Shown piece by piece: positions 34,696 through 45,817 of a stretch of DNA of 64,000 nt; the first letter of the stretch is position 1, and the number at the start of each line of letters is the position of its first letter. A program made the position numbers and the translations under genes. The notes below the pieces were generated by a model that saw only the letters and a list, made by a program, of their open reading frames with translations, was not told where the DNA came from and did no database searches. The DNA is from Rhodopirellula europaea 6C (GTDB lineage: Bacteria > Planctomycetota > Planctomycetia > Pirellulales > Pirellulaceae): NCBI RefSeq assembly GCF_000338295.1, contig NZ_ANMO01000232.1, positions 1-64,000 on the forward strand, given 5' to 3'.

Positions 34696-37011
34696 ATGAG
34701 CATGCCCGCCAGCGGGACACTTCGCGTCACTTTGCTTAGCTTGCACGGATTGATTCGTGCTCGAGATTGCGAACTTGGACGAGACGCGGATACGGGAGGA
34801 CAGGTCAAATACGTTCTCGAACTAGCGGAAGAACTTTCGCGACGCGAAGAAGTTGAATCCGTCGAATTGGTCACGCGGCAAATCTTTGACGAACGAGTCG
34901 GGCCGGACTACGCCCAAGTAGAAGAAGTCATCAATCCAAAAGCGAAAATCGTTCGCGTGCCATTTGGGCCAAAACGATATCTCCGCAAAGAAGGCTTGTG
35001 GCCTTACCTGGAGACCTTCATCGATCAAATGCTGGGGCACTACCGAAGAGTCGGTTTGCCAGATCTGATCCACGGTCACTACGCCGACGCCGGCTACGCG
35101 GGCGCTCAATTGGCTCGGTTGCTTCACGTGCCCTATGTCTTCACCGGCCACTCGCTCGGACGCGTCAAACGTCAGCGGCTGATCGCGGCATCGCAAGATT
35201 CCAAGGCCCCGAAGCCGCCTCGCGAGTTGGACAAGAAGTTCAAGTTCACGGTCCGCGAAGAAGCGGAAGAGTTTGCACTCGAAACCGCATCGATGGTGAT
35301 CACCAGCACTGGGCAAGAAGTCGAAGAACAATACGCCGTTTACGATCACTATCAGCCCGATCGCATGGAAGTGATTCCTCCGGGTGTCGATTTGGATCAG
35401 TTTTATCCAGTCGACGAATCGGAGCCTCTTCCGCGAATTCACGATCTGCTGACGCCGTTTCTGAAAGATTCGGAGAAGCCAATGGTCGTAGCGATGGCTC
35501 GGCCGGATGAACGAAAAAACATTGAGATGCTCGTTCGCGTCTTTGGCGAAAATCCAAAGTTCCGCGAAATGGCGAACTTGGTTCTCGTTCTTGGTTCGCG
35601 AGACGATCTTCGCGAAATGCCAGCCGGGCAACGCCGCGTTTTAACGAACATCTTGCACCTGATCGACGTGTACGATTTATATGGTCACGTCGCGTATCCA
35701 AAAGCACACCGCCCCAGTGACGTGCCCGAGCTGTATCGTCTGACCGCGCGGCGAAAGGGGGTCTTCGTTAATCCAGCGCTGACTGAACCATTTGGTTTGA
35801 CACTTTTGGAAGCCGCGGCCAGCGGCGTGCCGATCGTTGCGACCAATGATGGCGGACCACGCGACATCATCGCGAATTGTCAGAATGGTTTGCTGATCGA
35901 TCCGCTATCGGCGGAGGACATTGACCACGCGTTGATGCGCTGTCTGACTGAGCCCGAACAATGGCAAACTTGGTCTGAAAACGGGATCGAAGGGTCTCGG
36001 ACGCATTACAGTTGGGCCAACCACGTCGATCGCTATCTGCGTGATGTCACTGAGATCATTGAGCAGTCCGCGACTCCTGCTTTGGCGCAATCGATGGGAC
36101 GAACGACGCGGCGATTGCCGGAGTTCGATCGCATCATCATGACGGATCTCGACAACACATTGACGGGCGACGATGAAGCACTCGCTGATTTCGTTGACCT
36201 GTTGAATACGGCTGGACGTGATGTCGGCTTTGGTATCGATACCGGGCGTTCGCTCGATGAAGCGATGTCGCTGATCACGAAACTCAATTTGCCACGACCC
36301 GATGTTTTGTCGGCGGCGGTTGGAACCGAACTGTACTACGGCGAAGGACTCACCCCTGACCTATCGTGGCGGAAACAGATCAAACATCACTGGCAGCCAA
36401 AGCTAGTGCACGAAGTGCTCGATTCTGTTCCTGGTTTGTTCTTGCAGACCGAGAAGGATCAAACGGAATTCAAAATCAGCTACCGAATCGACCCTGAAGA
36501 TTCACCTTCGGTTGCTCAAATTCGCAAAATGCTCCGCGCTGCGGGTCTCCGCGTCAAAGTCGTGTTGTCGTTGGGATCATTTTTAGACATCATCCCGCTG
36601 CGTGGCGGCAGTGAATTGTCGCTGCGGCACCTGGCTTATCGTTGGGGGTTTGAACCCGAGCGATTGTTGGTCGCGGGCGACTGCGGCAACGACGAAGGCA
36701 TGCTGAAGGGTGGCACGTTGGGCGTCGTGGTGGGCAACTACAGCCCCGAGCTTGAAAAGCTGCGGCGTCTGCCACGGATTTACTTTGCCGAGGGCAACCA
36801 CGCTCGAGGGATCATGGAGGGAATCGAATACTACGATTTCCTGAATCATATCCGGATTCCGAACGATAAGATCGAACACGAGCCCGGGAAGCATCGAACA
36901 AGCGAAAAGGCGGGTGAGGAATCGAACGAACAACAAGACGACCAACCCGCAGGCGAAACGAATGACGACCGCAACCAAAGTCAATCTTCCGAAGCCGCCG
37001 CTGCATCCTGA
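34696..37011 (+). CDS. Sucrose-phosphate synthase with C-terminal HAD domain
   Basis: This 771-aa protein is a GT4 sucrose-phosphate synthase that makes sucrose-6-phosphate from UDP-glucose and fructose-6-phosphate. Landmarks are [20 protein letters not shown] (sugar-binding start), [34 protein letters not shown] and [19 protein letters not shown]. From about residue 480 an SPP-like HAD domain follows ([10 protein letters not shown] with D484/D486, then [10 protein letters not shown]), so it may be bifunctional. The Glu/Lys-rich C-terminal tail looks disordered. Starts at 34660 and 34696 are both possible; the latter has AGGA upstream. The 3' end overlaps amylosucrase by 50 bp. Confidence 0.93.
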   Translation: MSMPASGTLRVTLLSLHGLIRARDCELGRDADTGGQVKYVLELAEELSRREEVESVELVTRQIFDERVGPDYAQVEEVINPKAKIVRVPFGPKRYLRKEGLWPYLETFIDQMLGHYRRVGLPDLIHGHYADAGYAGAQLARLLHVPYVFTGHSLGRVKRQRLIAASQDSKAPKPPRELDKKFKFTVREEAEEFALETASMVITSTGQEVEEQYAVYDHYQPDRMEVIPPGVDLDQFYPVDESEPLPRIHDLLTPFLKDSEKPMVVAMARPDERKNIEMLVRVFGENPKFREMANLVLVLGSRDDLREMPAGQRRVLTNILHLIDVYDLYGHVAYPKAHRPSDVPELYRLTARRKGVFVNPALTEPFGLTLLEAAASGVPIVATNDGGPRDIIANCQNGLLIDPLSAEDIDHALMRCLTEPEQWQTWSENGIEGSRTHYSWANHVDRYLRDVTEIIEQSATPALAQSMGRTTRRLPEFDRIIMTDLDNTLTGDDEALADFVDLLNTAGRDVGFGIDTGRSLDEAMSLITKLNLPRPDVLSAAVGTELYYGEGLTPDLSWRKQIKHHWQPKLVHEVLDSVPGLFLQTEKDQTEFKISYRIDPEDSPSVAQIRKMLRAAGLRVKVVLSLGSFLDIIPLRGGSELSLRHLAYRWGFEPERLLVAGDCGNDEGMLKGGTLGVVVGNYSPELEKLRRLPRIYFAEGNHARGIMEGIEYYDFLNHIRIPNDKIEHEPGKHRTSEKAGEESNEQQDDQPAGETNDDRNQSQSSEAAAAS

Positions 37012-39019
37012 ACAAGAATCCGCACCAGCAGAAACCATGAACGCAATGCTCACCAACACGCTGATGCACGCGGTTCGCAACGGCGTGAAGGATTCGCGGG
37101 CACAGAGTGCGCTGAGTCGTTTGCTGCCGAAGTTGGAATCGTTTTGGGAAGTGGAGAATGTTTCCCAGCAGGAGGCCGATGAAATCCAATTGCGGATCGT
37201 CCAGCACTGGGACGATCTGTTCGGTTACCTGCTGCACTTGTACGGCGACCAATGGGATTTCTTTTACCACCTCGAACAGATCTTGTTGACGATCATTCGT
37301 GGGTGGCGGATGCGCCCGGATCAGTTGAAGGAAGACGACGAGCATCGCATCAACAACCCCGAGTGGTACCAGTCTGAAAAACTGGTCGGCGGTGCTCTCT
37401 ATGTCGACTTGTTCAGCGAGAACCTCGGCGAGTTGCGGAAGCAGATTCCGTACTTTCAAGATCTCGGGTTGAGCTATCTGCACCTGATGCCGCTGTTCGC
37501 CGTCCGCCCCGGCAACAATGACGGTGGATACGCAATCAGCAACTATCGCAGCGTCGATCCTCGCGTGGGTACCATCGACGACTTGCGTTTGCTGGCCGAC
37601 GATCTTCGCGAAGCCGGCATCTTGTTGGTGCTGGATTTCGTCTTCAATCACACCGCGGACGATCACTACTGGGCGCAACAGGCCCAATCAGGAAACGAGG
37701 AGTACCAAAAGTACTACTTCATCTTTCCGGATCGCACCGTGCCGGACCAATACGAGCGGACGCTGCGTGAAATATTCCCGACCGTTCGACGTGGGAACTT
37801 CACGTGGCACGATGGAATGCAGCAGTGGGTTTGGACGACGTTCAATAGCTTTCAGTGGGATTTGAATTATCGAAACCCTGAAGTCTTCCGAGCGATGCTG
37901 TCCGAAATGCTGTTCATCGCCAACACGGGAGTCGACTTGTTGAGACTCGACGCGGTGGCGTTCATTTGGAAGCAAATGGGAACGAACTGTGAGAATCTTC
38001 CCGAGGCACACACGCTGATTCGTGCTTTCAATTCCTGTGTTCGAATCGCAGCACCAGGGTTGGTGTTCAAAAGTGAGGCGATTGTTCACCCGGACGATGT
38101 CGTTCGGTATATCAGCCATAAAGAATGCCAGACCTCGTACAATCCGACGTTGATGGCATTGATGTGGGAGTCGCTGGCGACGCGAGATACTAAGCTACTT
38201 CGACGTTCGCTCGCTCGACGCCATAAGTTGCCTGAGCGGACCACGTGGGTGAACTACCTGCGTTGTCACGACGACATTGGATGGACGTTCGATGATGCGG
38301 ACGCGGCAGCGGTTGGCATTGATGCGTTTGGGCATCGCCAATTTTTGAACGCGTTTTATACCGGCCAGTTTGAAGGGTCGTTCGCTCGTGGTGTGCCGTT
38401 TCAGCACAACCCTGACAACGGTGACATGCGAATCAGCGGAACGTTGGCTTCGCTCGCGGGACTGGAGCAGGCGATCGAGTCCGACCGGGATGATTGGAAG
38501 GAACTCGCCATTCGCCGAATTCTCTTGCTCAATGCAATGATGCTCAGCGTCGGAGGGATTCCGCTGGTTTATCTGGGTGAAGAATGGGGCGCGCTGAATG
38601 ACTACGACTTCGTCAAAGACCCCGCAAAGGCCGGTGACACTCGTTGGGTGCACCGTCCCAAGATGCAGTGGGAATTTCTGGAAGAACTCGGTGACGACGG
38701 TTCCATCCGTGGACGCATCTATCGGTCCATTCGCAAGCTGATCGCAATTCGTAAGATGACGCCGGCATTTGGTGGTTTGGACATGGAGTTGTTGGTGCTC
38801 GAGTCACCCAACTTGCTCGGCTATGTCCGCCAACACGAAGGCAACCGAGTGATCGTCGTCGCGAACTTCTGCGAGCATGCTCAGCAAATCGATAGCAATC
38901 GATTGAGAACGGCTGGGATGGGGCGGTTCTTCGAAGACTTGTACTCCGGTCAGACCATCACGACATCGCATCCACTGACACTCGGCCCGTACGAATTCAT
39001 GTGGCTGCACCGCGTCTGA
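36962..39019 (+). CDS. ams: Amylosucrase (GH13 subfamily 4)
   Basis: This 685-aa GH13 enzyme splits sucrose and transfers glucose to alpha-glucan, releasing fructose. It shows [50 protein letters not shown] and the long [13 protein letters not shown] segment of amylosucrases. The catalytic residues are D330 ([11 protein letters not shown]), E372 (FKSEAIV) and the D437/D438 pair (CHDDIGW). The start (36962) lies 50 bp inside the sucrose-phosphate synthase gene, suggesting coupled translation; ATG 37037 is an alternative. Sucrose synthesis and breakdown sit in one operon, with the fructose product fed to the adjacent kinase. Confidence 0.93.
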   Translation: MTTATKVNLPKPPLHPEQESAPAETMNAMLTNTLMHAVRNGVKDSRAQSALSRLLPKLESFWEVENVSQQEADEIQLRIVQHWDDLFGYLLHLYGDQWDFFYHLEQILLTIIRGWRMRPDQLKEDDEHRINNPEWYQSEKLVGGALYVDLFSENLGELRKQIPYFQDLGLSYLHLMPLFAVRPGNNDGGYAISNYRSVDPRVGTIDDLRLLADDLREAGILLVLDFVFNHTADDHYWAQQAQSGNEEYQKYYFIFPDRTVPDQYERTLREIFPTVRRGNFTWHDGMQQWVWTTFNSFQWDLNYRNPEVFRAMLSEMLFIANTGVDLLRLDAVAFIWKQMGTNCENLPEAHTLIRAFNSCVRIAAPGLVFKSEAIVHPDDVVRYISHKECQTSYNPTLMALMWESLATRDTKLLRRSLARRHKLPERTTWVNYLRCHDDIGWTFDDADAAAVGIDAFGHRQFLNAFYTGQFEGSFARGVPFQHNPDNGDMRISGTLASLAGLEQAIESDRDDWKELAIRRILLLNAMMLSVGGIPLVYLGEEWGALNDYDFVKDPAKAGDTRWVHRPKMQWEFLEELGDDGSIRGRIYRSIRKLIAIRKMTPAFGGLDMELLVLESPNLLGYVRQHEGNRVIVVANFCEHAQQIDSNRLRTAGMGRFFEDLYSGQTITTSHPLTLGPYEFMWLHRV

Positions 39020-39042
39020 TTAAAACGCTCGGGCTAACCGGC

Positions 39043-40560
39043 TCAGTAGTCCTGGCCGGTGAGGCTTTCTAGCACCGATTGTTGCCAGGTCTGCAATTGA
39101 TCGGTCAGGCTTTTCGCAATCTCAGATTGGTCGGCGAGCACATTCTCGGTCTCGTTCGGATCGGTCTGCATCTCGTAGAGTTGTTTGGAACCATCCGCGG
39201 AAACAACCAGCTTGTAGCGATCGTCCATGATCACGCGTTTGCCACCGAAGTCTCCGGGCTCAATTTTCGGGTGATGGAAATTGACAAAATTTCGCGTCGC
39301 AGTGCCCCGCATTAATTTCACCAGCGGCGTGGTGCCCTGTTGGGCTTCCTCGGCCAGGTAAGGATCTTGCTGGGAGTCGCGGCGGTGGTCGAAGCTCCAG
39401 AAACAAATCGGTTGATTGCGTTGCTTCATATTGCCATTCAGTAGTGGAACCAGACTCACGCCGTCGAGTGGCCTTTGCGGCACTGCGACGTCCGCGAGTT
39501 CACAAAGCGTTGGCAGGATGTCCGTTGTGACGGAGGGAACCTGCGAAGTGGTCGGCTGGCTGATTTTCGCGGGCCATTCAATCAATCCCGGGACCCGGAT
39601 TCCGCCGTCATACAGGTCCGACTTTTGACCACGCAGTGGTGAGGTGACGATCCCATCACCGGATGTGCCGTTGTCGCCGCAGTACCACAGCAAGGTGTTG
39701 TCGCGAAGTTCATTCGCGGTCAGCCACTGACGTAGCGTTCCAATCGAACGGTCCATCGCAGTGATTTCCGCATAACGTTCGCGGAGCACCTCGCCGAGCG
39801 GTCGCCGCACTGGTAGCCCGGTTTCGTTGGAGGTCAAACGTGTCGTCTGGTTGGCATATTGGCTGGGAAGGTCGTCGTACAACGCCAGGTCTTCTGGCAA
39901 GCCGCTGTAGGGTTCATGCGGCGATCCATACCAGATCACGAGAAAGAACGGTTCGTCACTTGGGACCGTTTGAAGGTATTTGATCGCTTGATCGACCAAC
40001 AATTCTGAGCTCTCGCCTTGGAACTGCTCTGGTGGGCCTCCCTTGTGTGACAGCCACGGGTTGAGTTCGAAAAAGTTGTCATGTGACAACCACTCGTCGA
40101 AGCCGAACGCTCCAGGGTTGGTTGGTGAAGATGCTTTGACCGGGCCAAGGTGCCATTTGCCGAAGTGGGCAGTGTGGTAGTTCGCTTGTTTCAACAAGCT
40201 GGCAATACCGATCTCTTCGGGGCGAATCGAATAGTTTGGCGTGAACGTTCCATATCGGTTTGGATGCCGTCCCGTGATGACGCTGCCCCTCGTCGGCGAG
40301 CATGTCGGATGTGCGGCGTAAAAGCGATCCAGTCGCAGTCCGGTCGCTGCCATTTGGTCCAGGATCGGTGTCTTTAAGTGTGGGTGGCCGTTGTATCCGG
40401 TTTCGTCCCAACCATGATCGTCTCCCATCAACAGGATGACATTGGGACGATCTGCTGCGGAAACGTTTCCACTCCAGACGCCGAGCAGCATCGCGCTCAC
40501 GGTGGCAACAAGCAGTGAGAAGTGGACGGCTTTTATTCGGCAGATCGAGAGGGAGGGCAT
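39043..40560 (-). CDS. Secreted sulfatase
   Basis: This 505-aa protein has a signal peptide (FSLLVATVSAMLLGVWSG) and the type-I sulfatase pattern: LMGDDHGWDETGYNG metal site, formylglycine motif C87-S-P-T-R, FGKWHLGP and CGDNGTSGDG. It hydrolyses sulfate esters, most likely of marine algal polysaccharides, outside the cytoplasm. It needs a formylglycine-generating enzyme, not seen in this window. The gene stands alone, convergent with amylosucrase (23-bp gap) and followed upstream by queA on the same strand. I start it at MPSLSICR rather than 29 codons earlier. Confidence 0.92.
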   Translation of the reverse strand: MPSLSICRIKAVHFSLLVATVSAMLLGVWSGNVSAADRPNVILLMGDDHGWDETGYNGHPHLKTPILDQMAATGLRLDRFYAAHPTCSPTRGSVITGRHPNRYGTFTPNYSIRPEEIGIASLLKQANYHTAHFGKWHLGPVKASSPTNPGAFGFDEWLSHDNFFELNPWLSHKGGPPEQFQGESSELLVDQAIKYLQTVPSDEPFFLVIWYGSPHEPYSGLPEDLALYDDLPSQYANQTTRLTSNETGLPVRRPLGEVLRERYAEITAMDRSIGTLRQWLTANELRDNTLLWYCGDNGTSGDGIVTSPLRGQKSDLYDGGIRVPGLIEWPAKISQPTTSQVPSVTTDILPTLCELADVAVPQRPLDGVSLVPLLNGNMKQRNQPICFWSFDHRRDSQQDPYLAEEAQQGTTPLVKLMRGTATRNFVNFHHPKIEPGDFGGKRVIMDDRYKLVVSADGSKQLYEMQTDPNETENVLADQSEIAKSLTDQLQTWQQSVLESLTGQDY

Positions 40561-40666
40561 TGAGGAGGGACTCCAGGGTGAGACAAACGAAGGAGAGGTT
40601 ACGAATGTAACCGTTTCCTCGAGCGTATGCCCGCGTTCCCCTGACAAGCATGTCAGCCTCCTGTGA

Positions 40667-41776
40667 TCACACGATCAGCATCGCGTCGCCGTAGCTGAAG
40701 AAGCGGTATTCGTTTGCGATTGCTTCTTTGTAGGCACGACGAATCAAATCGTGGCCGGCGAAGGCACTGACCAGTACGAGCAGCGAGCTCTTGGGCAAAT
40801 GAAAGTTCGTCATCAATGCATCGACCACGCCAAAGCGATATGGCGGCTTGATGAAGATGTCCGTTGCGCCGGTCCAGGTTGCTGCAACGCCTCGGCCATT
40901 GGTTTCGTTTCGATTGGTAACACAGCTTTCTAGCACGCGAACACTGGTCGTTCCGACTGCGACGCATCGACCGCCACCGCTGCGACGATCATTGATTGTT
41001 TCTACCGCGTCTTCTTCGATGCGGCCCCATTCTTCGTGCATTTGGTGTTGGTCGATGTCGTCGACTTCGATTGGCCGGAACGTGCCAATGCCGACGTGCA
41101 AAGTGACTTCGGCGGATGCTGTTTGACCCTTCGCGATTTCATCGAGCAGTTGTTTGGTGAAGTGCAAACCTGCGGTGGGGGCGGCAACACTGCCGGCGTC
41201 TTCTGGGTTAATGCTGGCGAAAACCGTTTGGTAGTTCGTCACATCCGCGTCGACCATGTGTCCGTCGCGAATGTACGGTGGGATTGGAACGCGGCCATAC
41301 TTGTCCAACCATTTGCCGGGCTCAATGGCTTGTGGTGGTCCGTCGAAAAATTCATTGGGCACGGGCTGGACGAGCAAGTGTCCTTGGTCGTCTCGCCCGA
41401 TGACCATTAATTCGCCGCCCGCGCGAGCGTCGCGGTCGTCCAGTGTGATCGTTTCACCGGTTTGAAGGGTACCGCGAGTCTTGGTCAGCAATTCCCAAAC
41501 GCCCGTCGCCCGATCAGACCGCAAAAACAAACCCTGCCAGCGTCCACCAGTTTTTGTTCGTCTGCCAAACAACCGTGCCGGAACGACTCGTGAGTTGTTT
41601 TTGACCATCACGTCTTCGGCCCGAAGCAACTGAGGCAGATCGCGAACGTGGTGATGTTCGATCTCGCCGGATGCTCGGTCGATCACCATCAGCCTCGCGT
41701 CAACGCGGTTCTGCAGAGGCTCCTGTGCGATCAATTCGCGAGGCAGTTCGTAGTCGTAGAGATCCAGGGATGGCAT
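40667..41776 (-). CDS. queA: S-adenosylmethionine:tRNA ribosyltransferase-isomerase
   Basis: This 369-aa cytoplasmic enzyme adds the epoxycyclopentanediol group to preQ1 in tRNA, making epoxyqueuosine. Diagnostic segments are LYDYELPRELIAQEP, VKNNSRVVPARL, PPYIRDG, AAPTAGLHFT, HVGIGTFRPIEVDD and the C-terminal NFHLPKSSLLVLVSAFAG. Length matches the family. I chose MPSLDLYD as the start; 19 upstream codons are also open. No other queuosine gene is nearby. It is probably expressed alone, divergent from ychF. Confidence 0.96.
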   Translation of the reverse strand: MPSLDLYDYELPRELIAQEPLQNRVDARLMVIDRASGEIEHHHVRDLPQLLRAEDVMVKNNSRVVPARLFGRRTKTGGRWQGLFLRSDRATGVWELLTKTRGTLQTGETITLDDRDARAGGELMVIGRDDQGHLLVQPVPNEFFDGPPQAIEPGKWLDKYGRVPIPPYIRDGHMVDADVTNYQTVFASINPEDAGSVAAPTAGLHFTKQLLDEIAKGQTASAEVTLHVGIGTFRPIEVDDIDQHQMHEEWGRIEEDAVETINDRRSGGGRCVAVGTTSVRVLESCVTNRNETNGRGVAATWTGATDIFIKPPYRFGVVDALMTNFHLPKSSLLVLVSAFAGHDLIRRAYKEAIANEYRFFSYGDAMLIV

Positions 41777-42231
41777 GCGGAAAGACGCGTACGGACGGAG
41801 GAAATGGGTCGGAAACAATCGATCGACCAGCATAGGGACGATCGGCGATTGTCGCGAGCACAGCTTCCGGGATCACAGCATCGCTTCGCGGTTTCAACCC
41901 AGGTGAGATGGAGGATTCACCCGGGATCGGGGGCCAGGCAATGCGGCGCCATTGCAGGCGACATCCGCGACGGACGCGACAGTGGAAGCTGATTTGCCAA
42001 ATGAAAAGTGAATGGAGCGTCCCGTTTTGTCCGCTGTGCACCGGTCAGCTCGCCATGGCGGGCGACGAAAGTGGTTGGCAAAGCGATCCGCAGTCGTCGA
42101 GAGTCTTTGCATCCTTCCGCGTCGTCTCGACGAATCGGCTTGGAATCGCCATAACAGTGGCCGTTGCGAAAACCGCTGGATCACGGCGGCCCGTCTACCA
42201 CTTTCTTTCCCCCATTCTTTCAGGCAACTCG
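41777..42231. other. Divergent intergenic region queA-ychF
   Basis: The 455 bp between queA (minus) and ychF (plus) have no gene I can support. The frame upstream of ychF stays open from 41908, but nothing in it resembles YchF or any known domain. No strong hairpin or box was recognised. Confidence 0.4.
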
Positions 42232-43323
42232 ATGGAAGCCGGAATCGTCGGCTTGCCCAATGTCGGCAAAAGTACCCTGTTCAACGCTCTGACGTCCAGC
42301 GTCGCGGCTCAAAGTGCCAACTATCCGTTCTGCACGATCGAGCCCAACGAAGGGATCGTCAGTGTGCCTGATGCGCGTTTGCATCGGATCACCGATTTCA
42401 TCAAGCCTCAAAAGGTCATTCCTTCCGCGTTGAAGCTGGTTGATATCGCTGGCATCGTGAAAGGTGCGGCCGAAGGCGAAGGTTTGGGCAACAAGTTTCT
42501 CAGTCACATCCGACAAGTCGACGCGATCATGCAGGTCGTGCGTTGCTTTGAAGATCCCGACGTGATTCACGTTAGCGGCCAAGTCAATCCGATCGCGGAC
42601 ATCGACACGATCGAAACCGAGCTGGTTTTGGCTGACATGCAGACCCTGGAAAACGCATTGGGCAAGGCCCAGCGGACCGCTCGCAGTGGCGACAAGGAAG
42701 CCAAACTTCGCGTCGCGGCGATCGAAAAATGCAACGCTCACTTGGAAAGCGAGCAGCCGTTGCGGACGCTGGAATTGCCCGAGGCCGAACAGGTCGCGAT
42801 CAGCAGCTATGGATTGATGACCGCGAAACCGATTCTGTACATCGCCAACGTCGACGAAAACGACCTCAACGGCGAACATGAATTGGTCGGCAAGGTTCGT
42901 GAGCATGCGGCAAAGACCGGAGCCTCGGTGGCCTGCGTTTGTGCAAAGCTCGAGTCCGAGATCGCTGAACTGGACGAAGAAGATCGTGCAGAAATGTTGG
43001 CGGACGTGGGTCTGGAAGAACCATCGCTGAACATCATCGCTCGCGAAGCCTACCGAACACTTGGTTTGCAAAGCTTCTTCACTGCCGGCGAAACCGAGGT
43101 CCGTGCGTGGCCGGTTCGGATCGGAGCCACTGCTCCCCAAGCCGCGGGGGTGATTCACAGCGATTTCGAGCGTGGATTCATTCGCGCCGAAATCTACCAG
43201 TTGCCAGAGCTGGAAGAATACAAAACAGAGAAAGACATTCGACAAGCCGGTAAACTTCGAGTGGAAGGAAAATCGTACGTGATGCAGGACGGTGACATTT
43301 GCCACTTCTTGTTCAACGTTTGA
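42232..43323 (+). CDS. ychF: Ribosome-associated GTPase/ATPase YchF
   Basis: At 363 aa this is the standard YchF/OLA1 length. It shows G1 [29 protein letters not shown], the DIAGIVKGA switch, [11 protein letters not shown], and the C-terminal TGS-like domain ([31 protein letters not shown]). YchF is a conserved Obg-class ATPase linked to ribosomes and stress. The start ATG gives the normal N-terminus exactly, so the long upstream open frame is not part of the protein. Confidence 0.97.
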   Translation: MEAGIVGLPNVGKSTLFNALTSSVAAQSANYPFCTIEPNEGIVSVPDARLHRITDFIKPQKVIPSALKLVDIAGIVKGAAEGEGLGNKFLSHIRQVDAIMQVVRCFEDPDVIHVSGQVNPIADIDTIETELVLADMQTLENALGKAQRTARSGDKEAKLRVAAIEKCNAHLESEQPLRTLELPEAEQVAISSYGLMTAKPILYIANVDENDLNGEHELVGKVREHAAKTGASVACVCAKLESEIAELDEEDRAEMLADVGLEEPSLNIIAREAYRTLGLQSFFTAGETEVRAWPVRIGATAPQAAGVIHSDFERGFIRAEIYQLPELEEYKTEKDIRQAGKLRVEGKSYVMQDGDICHFLFNV

Positions 43324-43425
43324 TCGTCATTCCGGCACGCATTTGATACATGGGCACGGATTGGTTTCGGTGCCCAGTCGCTGATAGCCCATGCTCCCAC
43401 CGCCATCCCTCCTACTGACGGTTCT

Positions 43426-44007
43426 ATGAACAAAATGTTGATTCCAATTCTCTTCGCTATCGGCACAGCGTTGTTTTGGGGCTGCTATGGCCCGACCATC
43501 GGCAACGCTCAGGCACCCCGTGTCAACGGTGCCCCACTGTGGTCGCCGTTCAAACCTTACGTCTTCATTGGGATTGCTTACCTGGTGATCGCGATTCTAG
43601 GTGGTTTGGCCATGATGGGCGTCAAAGGAGACTCTTTCAGTTTTTCGGGCGAGCACTTCGCGACCGTTAAATGGGGTTTCTTGGCTGGTTGTTTGGGGGC
43701 CTTTGGGGCGCTCTGTCTGACAACCGCGATGATGACCAGCAAAGGCAACGCGTTGTTGGTCATGCCGATTGTCTTTGGCGGTGCGGTGTCGGTGACGGCC
43801 CTGGTTTCAGTCATCCGGCTAGGGGGGCACGTTCAAGTCAGCCCGGTGCTTTGGGTCGGCATGGCATTGACTGTCGTTGGCGTTGTAATCGTCGCGATGA
43901 ATACGCCTCATGGACACGCACCGACCAAGCCCGCGACCGATGCTACTGAAACAGCCGAACCGCATGCCGCGGTACCGGTTGAAGGCGAAGAAACGCAAGC
44001 GTCCTGA
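43426..44007 (+). CDS. Half-size EamA-like membrane protein
   Basis: This 193-aa protein has about five hydrophobic helices (PILFAIGTALFWGCYGP at the start) and a disordered Ala/Thr/Glu-rich C-terminal tail. The pattern of a small-residue-rich first helix and a VMPIVFGGAVSVTALVSV helix resembles one EamA/DMT repeat, so it may dimerise as a transporter. That is inference. It lies 26 bp upstream of a small helical protein gene and probably forms an operon with it. Confidence 0.65.
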   Translation: MNKMLIPILFAIGTALFWGCYGPTIGNAQAPRVNGAPLWSPFKPYVFIGIAYLVIAILGGLAMMGVKGDSFSFSGEHFATVKWGFLAGCLGAFGALCLTTAMMTSKGNALLVMPIVFGGAVSVTALVSVIRLGGHVQVSPVLWVGMALTVVGVVIVAMNTPHGHAPTKPATDATETAEPHAAVPVEGEETQAS

Positions 44008-44033
44008 TAGATAGAACGAAAAAACAGAGCGAA

Positions 44034-44393
44034 ATGACTTCCCCCAGAGATCCACTCGCGGTTGTTCGAGCCATTGATGCGGAGCTGACTCATGTCTGGA
44101 TGGTCCGCACGTTTCTCAAACATGCCGATGAATCGGAAGAGGATGAGGATCTGCGGGAAGTTGTTCGAGACCTGTACGATTTCATTTTGGCCGTCGGGCC
44201 AGTGACGGATGAGACCGACACGGCTGTCTACATAAAAATGGCCAAGAAGAAACTGCGTCGCCTCCGCGGTGCCACGGAACTGTACGAGGCGATCCAGCCC
44301 GAGGTCAGCGGGCACACCAATTTCGCGATGGCGGCGAAGTCGTTGCGTCTTGCGGTCGATCGGATTATTGCTTTGATACAAACGCCGCAATAG
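44034..44393 (+). CDS. Small helical hypothetical protein
   Basis: This 119-aa soluble, all-helical protein has an acidic patch (KHADESEEDEDLREV) and a basic one (KMAKKKLRRLRG). I do not recognise its family. It follows the EamA-like gene by 26 bp on the same strand, so it is probably co-transcribed. Codon use and composition look protein-coding. Confidence 0.6.
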   Translation: MTSPRDPLAVVRAIDAELTHVWMVRTFLKHADESEEDEDLREVVRDLYDFILAVGPVTDETDTAVYIKMAKKKLRRLRGATELYEAIQPEVSGHTNFAMAAKSLRLAVDRIIALIQTPQ

Positions 44394-44650
44394 TTCGCCC
44401 GTCTTTCCCAAAGTCATGGGCAGGGGAACCGGTCAGGTCGTCCTTCCGCACTTCCCATCATCATCCCGCCAAAAATTCGACGCTGCCGAAGACTGGTCAG
44501 ATCCGTCAGAGCCGCGAAGAAACCCCGGCAAATCGGCGGGAAAGGAGGCGGACGCACACTCGGGGGACTGGAAGAAAATGGATTCGACAGCGATAACAGG
44601 GCACCACGTCGAAGGTCTCCCATTTTTTCCGCGACTCCCATTGTGCATTG

Positions 44651-45817
44651 ATGAGCTCACCTGCCAAAACTGCCAAACTCGCTCTCGAAGACGGCACCGT
44701 CTACACCGGAACCAGCCTCGGTGCAGAAGGCGAAACGACCGGCGAAGTCGTCTTCAACACCTCGATGACTGGGTACCAGGAAATCCTGACTGACCCTAGC
44801 TACCGCGGTCAGTTGGTGACGATGACGTATCCCGAAATGGGCAATTACGGGATCAACTCAGTTGACCTGGAAAATCGCGGCACGTCGCTGGCTGGATTCA
44901 TCATCCGCAACGAGAGTCGTATGCACAGCAACTACCGATCGGAAGGTTCGCTGAGCGACTACCTCAAATCACAAGGTGTTGTCGGAATCGCCGGAATCGA
45001 CACGCGTGCCCTCGTGCGACGAATCCGCAGCGAAGGTGCGATGCGAGGCGTCTTGTCGACGACCGATTTGGACGACGTATCTTTGGTCGCCAAAGCCAAA
45101 GCTTCACCCGGTTTGGTCGGGCGGGATTTGGTTCAAGAAGTCATGCCGACTCAATTGGAAAAATGGACCAACGAACTGGATGATTGGACCATCCGCGAAA
45201 TCCGCGAAGCAGCCAAGGATTCATCGATCGGTGATGACAGCCGTCCGCATGTTGTTTGCATGGACTTCGGCATGAAGTGGAACATCCCACGGCACCTGCG
45301 TTCGCGCGGCAATCGAGTCACGATCGTACCGGGCAACACGTCCGCCGATGACATCATGAGGATGGATCCTGACGGTGTGTTCTTGTCCAATGGGCCCGGC
45401 GACCCCGAACCTTTGACATACGCTCACAAAACAATTGGCGAATTGCTGGGCCAAGTGCCTGTGTTCGGAATTTGCCTTGGCCACCAATTGCTGTCGGTTG
45501 CCTGCGGTGCCAAGACATTCAAACTGAAATTTGGTCACCGTGGTGCCAATCAACCCGTTCTCGATTTGGAAACGGGCAAGGTTGAAATCACCAGCCAGAA
45601 TCACGGCTTCGCGGTTGATGATCAAGGCTTACCGGATTGCTTGGAGGTTACCCACCGCAATTTGAACGACGACACGATCGCAGGCGTTCGCCACAAAGCC
45701 ACCGGTGCGTTTGCCGTTCAGTATCACCCCGAAGCGGCGGCCGGTCCTCACGATAGCCACTATTTATTCTCGCGATTCCAGGAACAGCTGAACGAGAAAT
45801 GCGGGGTGACCGCATGA
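44651..45817 (+). CDS. carA: Carbamoyl-phosphate synthase small subunit
   Basis: This 388-aa glutaminase subunit feeds ammonia to CarB for arginine and pyrimidine synthesis. It has the CarA N-domain (TGEVVFNTSMTGYQEILTDP) and the class-I amidotransferase core SNGPGDPE, FGICLGHQLLS (nucleophile Cys) and VQYHPEAAAGPHD. carB is not in the window. The stop overlaps the proS start by 4 bp (ATGA). Linking carA to proS is not a standard arrangement. I start it at ATG 44651. Confidence 0.96.
   Translation: MSSPAKTAKLALEDGTVYTGTSLGAEGETTGEVVFNTSMTGYQEILTDPSYRGQLVTMTYPEMGNYGINSVDLENRGTSLAGFIIRNESRMHSNYRSEGSLSDYLKSQGVVGIAGIDTRALVRRIRSEGAMRGVLSTTDLDDVSLVAKAKASPGLVGRDLVQEVMPTQLEKWTNELDDWTIREIREAAKDSSIGDDSRPHVVCMDFGMKWNIPRHLRSRGNRVTIVPGNTSADDIMRMDPDGVFLSNGPGDPEPLTYAHKTIGELLGQVPVFGICLGHQLLSVACGAKTFKLKFGHRGANQPVLDLETGKVEITSQNHGFAVDDQGLPDCLEVTHRNLNDDTIAGVRHKATGAFAVQYHPEAAAGPHDSHYLFSRFQEQLNEKCGVTA

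Noticed and set aside
41908-42231. Upstream in-frame extension of ychF
   Set aside because: YchF has a fixed N-terminus starting at [10 protein letters not shown]; the extra 108 codons have no homology I can recognise.
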